DNA of 57,215 nucleotides from Furfurilactobacillus rossiae DSM 15814 (GCF_000428925.1 NZ_AUAW01000008.1:1-57215), one strand, 5' to 3'. Numbered from the stretch's first letter, positions 45,495-54,460 are shown. The notes: generated by a model not told the origin, from the letters alone. Translations and numbers: made by a program.

Positions 45495-47192
45495 ATGCTC
45501 TATAAAAAAGGAAAAGCTAACAAAGAAAGTGGACTACTTGTTTTTTTGGATCGCTTTCAATCGTTGTTCGCCAAGCGTCATATTAATTACCAGAAACTGC
45601 GACTTATTTTGAAATATAAGCTATTACTTTATACTCGCGACACTTCCTTCTTCACTGTCTTTATGCAAATGAAAACGGACAACGTTAAGAAAGATGACGA
45701 AATTCCCACCGCTCGTGGTCTTTTACGGTCACTGTGGTATTACGGCATTTACGGCGTAATTTTCGGCCTATTGCTATTATTTGGCACTTCATTTTCAGCC
45801 ATGTGCTACTTTTTTCTCGCTTATTTCATGATATTATTCACCACTATTTTATCGAGTTTTTCGTCTGTATTACTCGATCCACGAGATCGACAGATTATTG
45901 GTATCCGTGGCGTTAATGATCAAACGCTAAATGCTGCGCGTTTGATTCACATCAGCTACTATGTTGGTATTATTGCCTTTCTACTCGTTGGTCCAGCATT
46001 TCTGATATTGATTTGGCGAGCATCCCCAATATTTGCCATCTTATTTTTAATTGATACCATTTTATTCACAATATTCACATCGTTTGTTGCTTTGTTATTG
46101 TACTTTGTCATTCTTCATACATTTAACGGTGACAAGCTACGCAACATGATTAACATCTTTCAAGTTGCTTTCATGATTTTAATCTATGCGGCTACCCAAT
46201 TGCCAAACTTGTTAGACAATCTCAATGTCAGCTTTACGATTTCGCCAATTTGGCATTGGTGGAGCGTCATCGCTTTTCCATTCTGGTTCGCCGCACCATT
46301 GGCTGCGTCGCAAGGCACATGGACGCCAAGCCTAATCATCTTCACCGGCTTTGCTATCCTGGGGTTAATCTTAAGTGTCATCTACTACCTTCACATCAGT
46401 AGTCAGTTTGAAGTCATGCTAGAAAAATTAGCCACTCACTCGGATAAAAGGCCACGTGTTGGCGTTTGGCAACGATTAATGGTCTTGCCGTACCGTCACA
46501 ATCTTCGCAAACGTGAGTATTTCAACCTGGCTTGGCGGCTCAACCAAACGGAACGAGACTACCATCTGCGGGTATATCCTGTTTTGGGACTCACCGTGGT
46601 CATCGTATTCGTTTTTCTTGTCGAATTCGGTATCGACGGCGGTCATTGGGAAGCACTCTTGCAGAATCGTTGGCTAACGCTGACCGTTTACGCAATGGCC
46701 TTTAGTATTCCGCAACTGATCATCAACCTTAGATACAGCAGTACTCCCGAAGCCATCAGCGTTTTCAAAATCATTCCTGGTTTTCACGCCCATGACTTTC
46801 GCCAAGCAACCGTTTGGATGGTCGTGGCTAGATTATTAATCCCACAGGCATTACTACTTGCCGTGTTATTAACACCTTTACTTGGCTGGCAGGCCTTAAT
46901 CACTGACATTAATGCAACGCTTTATGCGTTATTAATTTCTCAAATCATTGCTGGGCAAAGCATGAGATTGCCGTTTGCCGCTGTATATACAGCCAGTCAA
47001 TCCAGTAGTCTTGGCCTAGCCAACTCGTTTATAACCGTGTTAGTCCTCATCCCCGGTGTTGGTCTTAATGCGGTTGCGTTACTTCCAAAACTCGGTTGGG
47101 GAAACTTCTTAATTACTGGTGTATGGCTAATTATTTTGAGTCTCACCTTGTATCGTTCAAACAAGGCCGCGACTATTAGTCCTCAAGCGTAG
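45495..47192 (+). CDS. ABC exporter membrane permease
   Basis: A 565-residue integral membrane protein with about 10-12 hydrophobic segments spread over its length and a soluble basic N-terminus of about 90 residues. It directly follows the ATPase gene with no gap, so the pair forms one exporter. It does not show a FtsX or ABC-2 motif I can name; EcsB-like or an antibiotic/lipid exporter are possible. A strong terminator follows. Function is inferred from context only. Confidence 0.78.
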   Translation: MLYKKGKANKESGLLVFLDRFQSLFAKRHINYQKLRLILKYKLLLYTRDTSFFTVFMQMKTDNVKKDDEIPTARGLLRSLWYYGIYGVIFGLLLLFGTSFSAMCYFFLAYFMILFTTILSSFSSVLLDPRDRQIIGIRGVNDQTLNAARLIHISYYVGIIAFLLVGPAFLILIWRASPIFAILFLIDTILFTIFTSFVALLLYFVILHTFNGDKLRNMINIFQVAFMILIYAATQLPNLLDNLNVSFTISPIWHWWSVIAFPFWFAAPLAASQGTWTPSLIIFTGFAILGLILSVIYYLHISSQFEVMLEKLATHSDKRPRVGVWQRLMVLPYRHNLRKREYFNLAWRLNQTERDYHLRVYPVLGLTVVIVFVFLVEFGIDGGHWEALLQNRWLTLTVYAMAFSIPQLIINLRYSSTPEAISVFKIIPGFHAHDFRQATVWMVVARLLIPQALLLAVLLTPLLGWQALITDINATLYALLISQIIAGQSMRLPFAAVYTASQSSSLGLANSFITVLVLIPGVGLNAVALLPKLGWGNFLITGVWLIILSLTLYRSNKAATISPQA

Positions 47193-47260
47193 TCAAAATA
47201 CAAAATGTTAAAAGTTAGCAGTCTGTGATGACTTCACCTACCACTCGATTCCACATAAAA

Positions 47261-47312
47261 AACGCTGTGCAAGCCAATGAGCCATTAGTGACCCATTTTC
47301 TTACACAGCGTT
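47261..47312. terminator. Bidirectional terminator between exporter and OhrR-like genes
   Basis: AACGCTGTG at 47261-47269 pairs with CACAGCGTT at 47304-47312; A and T runs flank it on both sides. It serves two convergent genes. Confidence 0.85.
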
Positions 47313-47345
47313 TTTGTATAACTTATTTCTGAGTGTCGACAACAA

Positions 47346-47810
47346 CTACTTAGCGGACAAATCTTCGCCTTCGACAGCTTTTAACCGATCTGACAAATCG
47401 AACATTGCTGAACGTGAGTTTACATAGGTATCGTCATCGTAATTCAGCAAATCCTGACAATCAGTTACATGTTGGTAGATTTCATCGCGTTTAGACTTGG
47501 CTTTAGCCGTCAATTTAACAACAACCTGACGTTCGTCAACCTTTGACCGCGTCCGTTTGACCCAGCCGTTGGTTTCCAAGCGACGTAGTAATGGCGTTAA
47601 CGTACCGCTGTCCAAACTGACACGTTCACCAATTTCATTGACCGTTAACTTGTCCTGCTCCCATAACACACATAGGGCAATGTATTGCGGGAATGTTAGT
47701 CCGTAAGGCTTCAGTGTTTCAATATAAAAATGATTAAATAATTTATTCGCGTTATAAACGGCGACACAAAGCTGGTCGTCGATCAAACGTGGTTTAACGT
47801 CTGCTGCCAT
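47346..47810 (-). CDS. OhrR-like MarR family regulator
   Basis: A 154-residue MarR protein of the OhrR branch. The N-terminal helix DDQLCVAVYNANKL carries the Cys that in OhrR senses organic hydroperoxides; TFPQYIALCVLWE, then the DNA-binding part VNEIGERVSLDSGTLTPLLRRLE and the wing DERQVVVKLT follow. No ohr peroxidase gene is adjacent, so its target lies elsewhere. Start at 47810 follows GGAGG. Organic peroxide sensing is an inference from the conserved Cys. Confidence 0.88.
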   Translation of the reverse strand: MAADVKPRLIDDQLCVAVYNANKLFNHFYIETLKPYGLTFPQYIALCVLWEQDKLTVNEIGERVSLDSGTLTPLLRRLETNGWVKRTRSKVDERQVVVKLTAKAKSKRDEIYQHVTDCQDLLNYDDDTYVNSRSAMFDLSDRLKAVEGEDLSAK

Positions 47811-47934
47811 GGTGATTCCTCCATTTACAATGCCACTTAAAGATCCTTTTTAATACCAACAAGACTATCACATAGGACCCTTAAAAATCCAGTTACATAA
47901 TTGTGAACCATACATGACAACCGACAAACTTCCA

Positions 47935-49590
47935 TCACTTAATGCTTGTGTATTTATAATTCCACTGCGTGCCGGCCGTGTTATGGATGATCCCCTGAAC
48001 GTTGTTCTGCTGCAAATATGCATAGTTTGCTTGATACAGTGGCGTAAAGCTCTGTACTTGATTTAAATACTGACTTGCCTGAACCAGGTCTTGCCAACGT
48101 TTGCTAGAATCATTAGCGTCTGCATTCTGAGCACGATCAATTAAATCGTCGTACTTCGTGTCTGACCACTTACCGTAATTATACGCCGTATTGGTCTGGG
48201 GGATTTGCAAAAAGGTTACCGGATCGTTAAAGTCGCCTCCCCAACCTGAGAGCATAATGTCAAACTCACCTTTTTGACCTTGCTGATTAGCGGCCTTAGA
48301 AGGAATTGAGCGAATGTTCAGCGTTAATCCTGGTAAGTTCTTTTCAAGCTGACTCTTAAGGAACTGTGCCACCATCGGACTCGTGCCATCATCGTCTGTC
48401 GACAGCAGTGTAAGTGTGATTTTTTTCTGATCAATTTCTTTCAAGCCTGTGGCAAACTTCTTCTTGGCTAGTGTCGGCTCATAAGCGACTGTATGGGCAA
48501 CTTTTTGCTCACTAGCAAAGTCCTTTTTGTTCTTGGCATCAGTGGCTAATCCACCTGGAACAAACCCAGTTGGCACGCGAGAACCATCACCTAAAACCTT
48601 CTCTGTCAGCTGGGCTCGGTTGACAGACAATGCGACCGCCTGACGAATGTTCAAGTTATTGATTGCTTTGTTATTCGTGGCATCAGAATCATGAAAATTC
48701 CATTTCAAATATGTCATGTACGAATAAGGATACTGCCGGAAGCGCGGATCATCTTTGTAGTTTTTGACCTGTTGGTTAGACAATAACGTCAAACTTAATT
48801 TCTTTTGATCGAAAATTTCTACACCGGTCGTGTTATTGCCAATAACTTGATACGTAATTTTGTGTAGCTTAACGACTTTTTTATCCCAGTACTGATTGTT
48901 CTTGACGAACTGCCAATGGTTACCGGTCCCGTTCCAACCCGTCATCTTAAACGGACCGCTGTATACCATATACTTTGAAGAAGTGGCATACTTTTTACCA
49001 TATTTATCAACAATCCGTTGGTTCTGCGGTGCAAACAGCGGGTACGCCATCAACAGTTTAAAGTACGCAATTGGCCGCTCTAACTGAACGACAACCGTGC
49101 TTTTATTCGGTGCACTGATTCCCAACGATTTAACAGATGCTTGACCAGCATTTACGCGGTTAGCATTCTTAATACCGTCAAACAGGTAAGCGTATTGCGA
49201 CTTGGTCGAAGGCGTTAGTGTGCGCCGCCATGAATAAACAAAGTCCTTTGCAGTCAGCGCATCACCGTTGCTCCATTTTAAGTTTGGTCGCAAATGGAAA
49301 GTGTACGTCTTACCATCCTGACTAACCTCAGCGGACTTGGCTAATCCGGGCGTAAGACTGCCCTTTTTGCCTAACCGATAAAAGCTCTCGAATACGTTAC
49401 CGGTTTGACCATAGCCAGTGGCTTTAGATAAATCAATAGTATCTAGCGGTGTTTGTGCCGACAATTTAAGTGTTTGACGATCACTGCTAGTACCTTTCTT
49501 GCCACATGCCGTTAGTACCAATGCCATAAGTGCCAGTAATACCGTCATTAACGTTAAAACTCGTCTACGTCGCTTTAAAGAAAATTCCAT
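47935..49590 (-). CDS. Oligopeptide ABC transporter substrate-binding lipoprotein (OppA-like)
   Basis: A 551-residue exported lipoprotein: basic start MEFSLKRRRR, hydrophobic segment, lipobox LTAC with Cys29. The SBP_bac_5 fold is seen in TYTFHLRPNLKWSNGDALTAKDFVYSW and the later GWGGDFNDPVTFLQI. It binds peptides for import, but no permease or ATPase genes lie nearby, so it is an orphan receptor that would use a shared Opp complex. Start at 49590 follows GAGGGG. Its leader contains a Cys-rich mini-ORF and a terminator, which suggests attenuation by cysteine supply. Confidence 0.92.
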   Translation of the reverse strand: MEFSLKRRRRVLTLMTVLLALMALVLTACGKKGTSSDRQTLKLSAQTPLDTIDLSKATGYGQTGNVFESFYRLGKKGSLTPGLAKSAEVSQDGKTYTFHLRPNLKWSNGDALTAKDFVYSWRRTLTPSTKSQYAYLFDGIKNANRVNAGQASVKSLGISAPNKSTVVVQLERPIAYFKLLMAYPLFAPQNQRIVDKYGKKYATSSKYMVYSGPFKMTGWNGTGNHWQFVKNNQYWDKKVVKLHKITYQVIGNNTTGVEIFDQKKLSLTLLSNQQVKNYKDDPRFRQYPYSYMTYLKWNFHDSDATNNKAINNLNIRQAVALSVNRAQLTEKVLGDGSRVPTGFVPGGLATDAKNKKDFASEQKVAHTVAYEPTLAKKKFATGLKEIDQKKITLTLLSTDDDGTSPMVAQFLKSQLEKNLPGLTLNIRSIPSKAANQQGQKGEFDIMLSGWGGDFNDPVTFLQIPQTNTAYNYGKWSDTKYDDLIDRAQNADANDSSKRWQDLVQASQYLNQVQSFTPLYQANYAYLQQNNVQGIIHNTAGTQWNYKYTSIK

Positions 49591-49679
49591 ACTTGTCATA
49601 CCCCTCAAATTTATTAATTGTCGTGGATAAGAGTAGTATCAGCGACCGAGGACGAAGAGTATCGTCTACGTACACAAAA

Positions 49680-49713
49680 AACGCATCTTATCCACAGATG
49701 GACAAAATGCGTT
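49680..49713 (-). terminator. Leader terminator upstream of the OppA-like gene
   Basis: AACGCAT (49680-49686) pairs with ATGCGTT (49707-49713), extended by TT-TCC/GGA-AA, and a run of six T's follows on the minus strand. It lies about 90 bases before the OppA start, so transcription must read through it. The loop also contains TTATCCACA, a perfect DnaA-box sequence; its complement-like partner CGTGGATAA lies at 49622-49630. Confidence 0.85.
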
Positions 49714-49790
49714 GTCACATGATTCTTTTTTTACGTTGACCGCCAAATTTCAAGCTAGCGTGCCATCGTCATTAAAGAAATCCCGTTGTG

Positions 49791-49868
49791 TCAACAGACA
49801 TTGTTCACCATGGTCATCGACTTGGTTGATAAACAGTTTTGACAACAACAGAATTGTTTTAATGACAT
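49791..49868 (-). CDS. Cysteine-rich leader peptide (25 aa)
   Basis: A 25-codon reading frame with a good ribosome binding site (AAAGGAG, 8-9 bases before the ATG at 49868). It begins MSLKQFCCCQNCLSTK and ends NNVC, with five Cys codons, all TGT, three of them consecutive (codons 7-9). Its stop at 49791 lies 77 bases before the leader terminator of the OppA-like gene. A seven-base stretch over the Cys codons (GTTGTCA) is complementary to TGACAAC just before the terminator stem. This is the layout of a leader peptide that controls attenuation by ribosome stalling when Cys-tRNA is short. Confidence 0.65.
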   Translation of the reverse strand: MSLKQFCCCQNCLSTKSMTMVNNVC

Positions 49869-49996
49869 GTTTGGCACTCCTTTTGCTTAAAATTTATTAG
49901 CCCATGACTAACTGAAAGTAAGCATAACCATTTCAGTTCAGCACGTCAACGATTTTTTATGGGATTTTGACATTTGAAAGATTCAACGCTCCGCAA

Positions 49997-50593
49997 TCAA
50001 CTTAACTGAACAATAAAACGATAAATAAAATACGGGACCATAGCCACAAACGTTAAGATTAGGCCACACAGCGTGAAAGCCAGCACAATTTTAGTTTTGT
50101 CCCACCCATCACGCCACCAATTACGTTGCTGGCGTAGTTGATCAACATTTTCACCATTCATATAGGCGATGATTTCTTTATATGTGTGCACATCAGCTTT
50201 GTGATTTAGATAATCTATATGGCAACTGACCAGGAAAGCCGCAATAAAGAAAAATCCGGGAGCCAGCAGCACCCATCCTCCTCTTGGTAAGAACATTGAT
50301 GGCACTATCGCAATAAATCCAGCGACTGTCAAACCAAGCATCCATTTCACATCACGATCTGTTTTGTCGGTATACACTTTATGTTGCATCGCCGCCACAT
50401 CTCCTTTCACTAATTCATCTAGAGATGTGTCAAACAGCTTGCTAAGCAATAACAGATTCTCAATGTCTGGATAATTACGGCCATTTTCCCAGTTAGAAAT
50501 CGTTTGTCGCGACACATATAGTCTCTCGGCAAGCTCATCTTGGGTTAATTTTAGTTGCTGGCGATGAGACTGAATCTGCTTACCAATATGCAT
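49997..50593 (-). CDS. XRE-family HTH membrane protein
   Basis: A 198-residue protein. The N-terminus is a canonical XRE helix-turn-helix (QQLKLTQDELAERLYVSRQTISNWENGRNYPDIENLLLLSKLF, about 10-52). Three hydrophobic segments follow (about 90-130 and 170-195). Such membrane-tethered XRE regulators are common in lactobacilli and often act on nearby stress or bacteriocin genes; the target is not known here. Start at 50593 follows GAGAGG; the earlier ATG at 50662 lacks a site. Confidence 0.85.
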   Translation of the reverse strand: MHIGKQIQSHRQQLKLTQDELAERLYVSRQTISNWENGRNYPDIENLLLLSKLFDTSLDELVKGDVAAMQHKVYTDKTDRDVKWMLGLTVAGFIAIVPSMFLPRGGWVLLAPGFFFIAAFLVSCHIDYLNHKADVHTYKEIIAYMNGENVDQLRQQRNWWRDGWDKTKIVLAFTLCGLILTFVAMVPYFIYRFIVQLS

Positions 50594-50755
50594 GTTGGCA
50601 CCTCTCATTTTGAATTGTCTCAGGATACGCAAATTTTGCCATCCAAGATGTTTGTCAGTCACGATAAATCGTTTTTACATTGCCGTTTGTTAGTGCTTGT
50701 TGGTCGGCTTTCCATTCTTTTAGGGCATTCCACTGCAGCGCTGCAAACATAAAAA

Positions 50756-50780
50756 AGCGCCAGCATTCTCTACCGGTGCT
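50756..50780 (-). terminator. Short hairpin, possible terminator
   Basis: AGCGCC at 50756-50761 pairs with GGTGCT at 50775-50780 (one G-U), and on the minus strand TTTTTT follows. It is weaker than others in the window. Confidence 0.5.
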
Positions 50781-50848
50781 TCTAATTATTTCCCAGGAAA
50801 TAAATTAGTCGACCAACCAATTTACAGAATCTTGCTGTAATGCACTTA

Positions 50849-50877
50849 TTGAGGCGCATTATGATACTAACATTATA
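50849..50877 (+). promoter_or_regulatory. Promoter for a lone small transcription unit
   Basis: TTGAGG (50849-50854), a 17-bp spacer and ATTATA (50872-50877; TATATA overlaps) form a plausible sigma-70 promoter. About 80 bases on, a 30-codon ORF begins, then a terminator follows at 51072. Confidence 0.5.
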
Positions 50878-50960
50878 TAAAACGATTATGAATTTGTGCT
50901 ACGTGGGTACCACCCTAATGATTAAGACTGCCACTACTCAGGCAATCTTATTTATTTAAG

Positions 50961-51053
50961 ATGATTTTTCACCATATTGTTTTGATCATCGCAATTGTTG
51001 AGTTTACCTTGGCTTGGCACATTCGAAAAAAATTCAAAATAAAAATAATCTGA
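50961..51053 (+). CDS. Short hydrophobic peptide (30 aa), toxin-like
   Basis: A 30-codon ORF: MIFHHIVLIIAIVEFTLAW followed by a basic tail (HIRKKFKIKII). One membrane-spanning segment and a cationic end are typical of type I toxin peptides or membrane-active peptides. The ribosome binding site is weak (only a short purine stretch). It lies between a promoter-like sequence at 50849 and a bidirectional terminator at 51072-51118, in a gap that otherwise holds nothing. I cannot assign it to a known toxin family. Confidence 0.4.
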   Translation: MIFHHIVLIIAIVEFTLAWHIRKKFKIKII

Positions 51054-51071
51054 AATCTGTGCAGCATCCAA

Positions 51072-51118
51072 AAATAGGATTACCCAAGTGGCAAGATGCG
51101 CGTTGGTTAATCCTATTT
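51072..51118. terminator. Bidirectional terminator
   Basis: AAATAGGATTA at 51072-51082 pairs with TAATCCTATTT at 51108-51118. It ends the GC-rich 96-residue gene on the minus strand and could end the small plus-strand unit. Confidence 0.85.
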
Positions 51119-51124
51119 CTTTAG

Positions 51125-51415
51125 TTAGATCAGCGGCTTGTTGCTGTAATCGCGATACAGGCCTGGCAGCACTGTGTTGAGGTGGGCCATTTCCTTGTTG
51201 CTGTGCACGATCAGCATGCCGACGTTCGTGGCGATCTTGTCGCGCATTGGCAGCTTCATCGATACCGGCTTGCCGTTATTATAGCCGCGGCCGACCCAGG
51301 CGTTGACGTTCCAGACCCTGTTGCCGTCACCATCAAGGCGAATGGATTCAATCATGAATACCGGGATCTTGACTGGCCCTGCAGAGATCGTGTTGTTGGC
51401 AATGATCATCGACAT
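51125..51415 (-). CDS. Small hypothetical protein in GC-rich DNA
   Basis: A 96-residue soluble protein I do not recognise (MSMIIANNTISAGPVK..., later WNVNAWVGRGYNNGKP). It appears beta-rich, without signal peptide or membrane segment. The start at 51415 follows AAGGG; ATG 51409 is also possible. The DNA of this gene is visibly richer in G and C than its flanks and uses many GC-ending codons, so it may be a recent acquisition from another lactobacillus. It stands alone with its own terminator. Confidence 0.6.
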   Translation of the reverse strand: MSMIIANNTISAGPVKIPVFMIESIRLDGDGNRVWNVNAWVGRGYNNGKPVSMKLPMRDKIATNVGMLIVHSNKEMAHLNTVLPGLYRDYSNKPLI

Positions 51416-51699
51416 ACAGTCGTCACCCTTAGACACTCGATGTGAACTCTGCGATTATCAGCTTCTTGACGTAGGTCAACAAACTATCACCGAGAGAGGC
51501 AGTACTGCATTAAAAACTTTTTCATTTCAGTAAATAACAGTATTAATATTTCCAAGGCATAGTTAGGTCACCATCTTTTAAAACTACTGATAACTTTCTT
51601 AAAAAAATTTCCTGTTACCGTTTTAATAATCAACTTTAAGGCCATTTAAAGGTCGAACCCTGATAGTGAGTCTAATCTTGATTTGATGGAGGTTTGCCT

Positions 51700-52944
51700 A
51701 TGTTAACTGTACAAGAAATCGATCCTACCGAATTTATGTCGTTTGAACAACATTGTCCCACCGGGAATTTTTATCAAACCATCTGGCAACAACGACTCTT
51801 ATTACGGGAACATAACCTCACCACGTTTCGTGGCCTATATGAAGACAATGAATTAGTTATGGCCGCACTATTGGTTGGTCGAAAAATTCATTTCGGTTAT
51901 CGGTTCGAAGTATACGGTGGACCAGTGATTGCACCGAACAAAGTCAGCGTCACCCGACTACGTGTCTTTCTTGCAGACTTGGAGCAATATGCCTTTCAGC
52001 ATCAAGGACTCGAATTGAAACTCGTGCCGAACCTAGACTGTCACGTTTTGGATAACGACGGCACAATCATCGATTCGCAAAATGAAACACTAACGCAAGC
52101 ACTCTCTGAAATCGGCTACCATTACGCTGACTTCAAGTCCGTTGGGTATAAGACCGCTGCGCATGCTAATCACTATGTTTATAAAAAGGATCTAAGTCAC
52201 TTGAACACTGACACCTTGACCAAAAGTTACAGTCCTAAAGCACGCTATAACCTTAATAAAGCCAAAGAATTTGGCGTCACCCTCCGAGAAATTCCGTTTG
52301 ATGAACTCAGTGAATTTAAATACAACACCAATAAAACGGCTGAACGGCTGCACTTTAAAGACAAGTCGCTCGCTTATTACCAAGATGCTTTTGAAACGTA
52401 TGGCAACCAGGTTCAGTTTGTCGTTGCGGAACTGAATTTGAACAATTACATTGCCATTTATCAGAAAAAAATCACGCACAACGATACACAAATCAACGAA
52501 CTGACCGCCAAGCATAAAGGTTACAACGAAGCCAAGATTGCTGATCTCAAACGTCAATTAAATAACCACACGCGAAAAATCGCTCAAGCTAAAATGTTTG
52601 CTGACGAATATGGCACGACGTTAAATATCGCCGGTGCAATGTTTATCATCCAACCACAAGAAATGGACTATGTTTTCAGTTACACAAACGAAGAATTCAA
52701 GATGTTTCGTGGCCCATTTCTTATTCAGGATGCCATGATGCATGAGGCAATCAACCAACACATCCAAACGTACAATTTTCTCGGTATTGCTGGTGAGTTC
52801 GATGGCTCTGATGGCGTGTTTGAGTTCAAAAAGGGATTTAATGGTTATCCGGCTGAAGAAATTGGTGAATTTACCAAGATTTTACGACCAGCAAAATACC
52901 GAATCATTTCCACATTAAGAGGACTCAAACAGTTCGTTTCTTAA
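51700..52944 (+). CDS. FemABX-family aminoacyltransferase
   Basis: A 414-residue enzyme that adds amino acids from aminoacyl-tRNA to the peptidoglycan stem peptide bridge. It has two GNAT-like halves (CPTGNFYQTIWQQRLL..., RFEVYGGPVIAP; and C-terminal FLGIAGEFDGSDGVFEFKKGFNG) separated by a charged coiled-coil insertion (about 262-305, NELTAKHKGYNEAKIADLKRQL), the helical arm of Fem transferases. Start at 51700 follows GGAGG. It is a single gene; whether it acts first or later in bridge building cannot be told. Confidence 0.9.
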   Translation: MLTVQEIDPTEFMSFEQHCPTGNFYQTIWQQRLLLREHNLTTFRGLYEDNELVMAALLVGRKIHFGYRFEVYGGPVIAPNKVSVTRLRVFLADLEQYAFQHQGLELKLVPNLDCHVLDNDGTIIDSQNETLTQALSEIGYHYADFKSVGYKTAAHANHYVYKKDLSHLNTDTLTKSYSPKARYNLNKAKEFGVTLREIPFDELSEFKYNTNKTAERLHFKDKSLAYYQDAFETYGNQVQFVVAELNLNNYIAIYQKKITHNDTQINELTAKHKGYNEAKIADLKRQLNNHTRKIAQAKMFADEYGTTLNIAGAMFIIQPQEMDYVFSYTNEEFKMFRGPFLIQDAMMHEAINQHIQTYNFLGIAGEFDGSDGVFEFKKGFNGYPAEEIGEFTKILRPAKYRIISTLRGLKQFVS

Positions 52945-53123
52945 AAATTTTCCTACTATTTCAAATGCGTGTCGTTTGTTAACAGTTGAATTACGCAACA
53001 AATAAATAGTCATGCTTGTGAATTTTGTTTATTATCTATGAAAGCGATTCCGTGAAAACGGCAATCTGATAACTAGCATATAATCCCCGCAACAATCGAG
53101 TTTGTGAATCGTTAAAAATGGTC

Positions 53124-53152
53124 TTGATAATTGTAACTTTTATAGTTATAGT
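53124..53152 (+). promoter_or_regulatory. Promoter of the iron-containing alcohol dehydrogenase
   Basis: TTGATA (53124-53129), a 17-bp spacer and TATAGT (53147-53152) form a good sigma-70 promoter. A cre-like TGAAAGCGATTCCG lies at 53039-53052 upstream. TTTGTGAAT just before the promoter resembles a Rex half-site. Confidence 0.6.
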
Positions 53153-53210
53153 TTATTTATGAATGAGTTGTTAAATGTTTTCACAAATAATGAAAGAAGG
53201 TTTTTCAGTT

Positions 53211-54383
53211 ATGGCTGAACGTAGTTACGATTTCTTAATGCCAAGTGTTAATTTCTTTGGCCCTGGTGTCATTGAAAAGATTGGTGACCGTGCCAAGATG
53301 TTAGGCATGAAGAAACCTGTTATCGTCACTGACAAGTTTTTGGAAGGTTTGAAAGATGGTGCCGTTCAACAAACTTTGGCTTCATTGGACAAAGCTGGCG
53401 TTGATTACGTTGTTTACAACAATGTTGAACCAAACCCGAAGATCCGCAATATTAAAGAAGTTAAGAAGTTATATGAAGAATCTGGTGCCGACTCAATCAT
53501 CACTGTCGGTGGTGGTTCTGCTCACGATACCGGTAAAGGTGCCGGTATCATCCTGACAAACGGTGACGACATTACTAAATTGGCCGGAATTGAAACCTTG
53601 GACAAGGCTTTGCCACCATTGATTGCCGTTAACACGACTGCCGGAACAGGTTCAGAATTGACCCGTCACGCCGTTATCACGAACGAAGAAACACACTTGA
53701 AGTTCGTTGTTGTTTCATGGCGTAACATTCCGTTGGTTTCCTTCAACGACCCAACTTTGATGTTGGACGTACCAGCCGGTTTAACTGCCGCAACTGGGAT
53801 GGACGCCTTCGTTCAATCCATCGAACCTTACGTTTCTGTTGACCACAACCCAATCACTGACTCACAATGTATCGAAGCGATCAAATTGATCGAAACTTCT
53901 TTACGTGAAGCCGTTGCAAATGGTCACAACCTAGAAGCTCGTACTAAGATGGTTGAGGCTGAAATGTTAGCCGGAATGGCCTTCAACAATGCTAACTTAG
54001 GCTACGTTCACGCCATGGCTCACCAACTTGGTGGTCAATATGACGCCCCACATGGTGTCTGCTGTGCATTGCTGTTGCCTTACGTTGAAGAATACAACAT
54101 CGTTGCTGACCCAGAACGCTTTGCTGAATTAGCTAAGATCATGGGCGAAAACACTGATGGTTTGTCAACTCGTGACGCCGCTGAGTTGTCCATCAAGGCC
54201 ATGAAGCAAATGTCACAAGATGTTGGCATTCCAAAGTCCATCAAGGAAATCGGTGCAAAGCCTGAAGACTTTGAATTGATGGCTGAAAATGCCTTGAAGG
54301 ATGGGAACGCCTTCTCCAACCCTCGTAAAGGTACTAAAGAAGATATCATCAAGATCTTCCAAGCAGCTTACGACGCTAAATAA
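53211..54383 (+). CDS. Iron-containing alcohol dehydrogenase
   Basis: A 390-residue group III dehydrogenase, reducing aldehydes with NAD(P)H. The NAD-binding GGGSAHDTGKGAGI lies near 99-112, and the metal ligands fall in GMDAFVQSIEP and GYVHAMAHQLGGQYDAPHG (His cluster). Codon use is strongly biased toward frequent codons (TTG, GGT, GTT, GAA, AAC), indicating high expression, as for a fermentative redox-balancing enzyme. ATG 53211 is chosen for AGAAGG upstream; a TTG/ATG reading from 53175 would add 12 residues. Close to 1,3-propanediol or ethanol dehydrogenases; the substrate is not fixed. Confidence 0.92.
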   Translation: MAERSYDFLMPSVNFFGPGVIEKIGDRAKMLGMKKPVIVTDKFLEGLKDGAVQQTLASLDKAGVDYVVYNNVEPNPKIRNIKEVKKLYEESGADSIITVGGGSAHDTGKGAGIILTNGDDITKLAGIETLDKALPPLIAVNTTAGTGSELTRHAVITNEETHLKFVVVSWRNIPLVSFNDPTLMLDVPAGLTAATGMDAFVQSIEPYVSVDHNPITDSQCIEAIKLIETSLREAVANGHNLEARTKMVEAEMLAGMAFNNANLGYVHAMAHQLGGQYDAPHGVCCALLLPYVEEYNIVADPERFAELAKIMGENTDGLSTRDAAELSIKAMKQMSQDVGIPKSIKEIGAKPEDFELMAENALKDGNAFSNPRKGTKEDIIKIFQAAYDAK

Positions 54384-54420
54384 GCTTTGACAAGATACAT
54401 TAAATTTGAGTAGTAACTGA

Positions 54421-54460
54421 AAATAGTGGTCATCCAAAATGTTGGATGACCACTATTTTT
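54421..54460. terminator. Bidirectional terminator after the alcohol dehydrogenase
   Basis: AAAATAGTGGTCATCCAA pairs perfectly with 54443-54460. T runs on both strands serve the dehydrogenase and the convergent immunity gene. Confidence 0.92.

Noticed and set aside
49622-49696. DnaA boxes as a replication origin
   Set aside because: Only two inverted DnaA-box-like sequences occur, inside a transcribed leader, with no AT-rich unwinding element or dnaA gene; not an origin by itself.
49591-49900. T-box leader for the OppA-like gene
   Set aside because: No T-box core (TGGNACCGCG-like) sequence is seen; the Cys-rich mini-ORF explains the terminator better.
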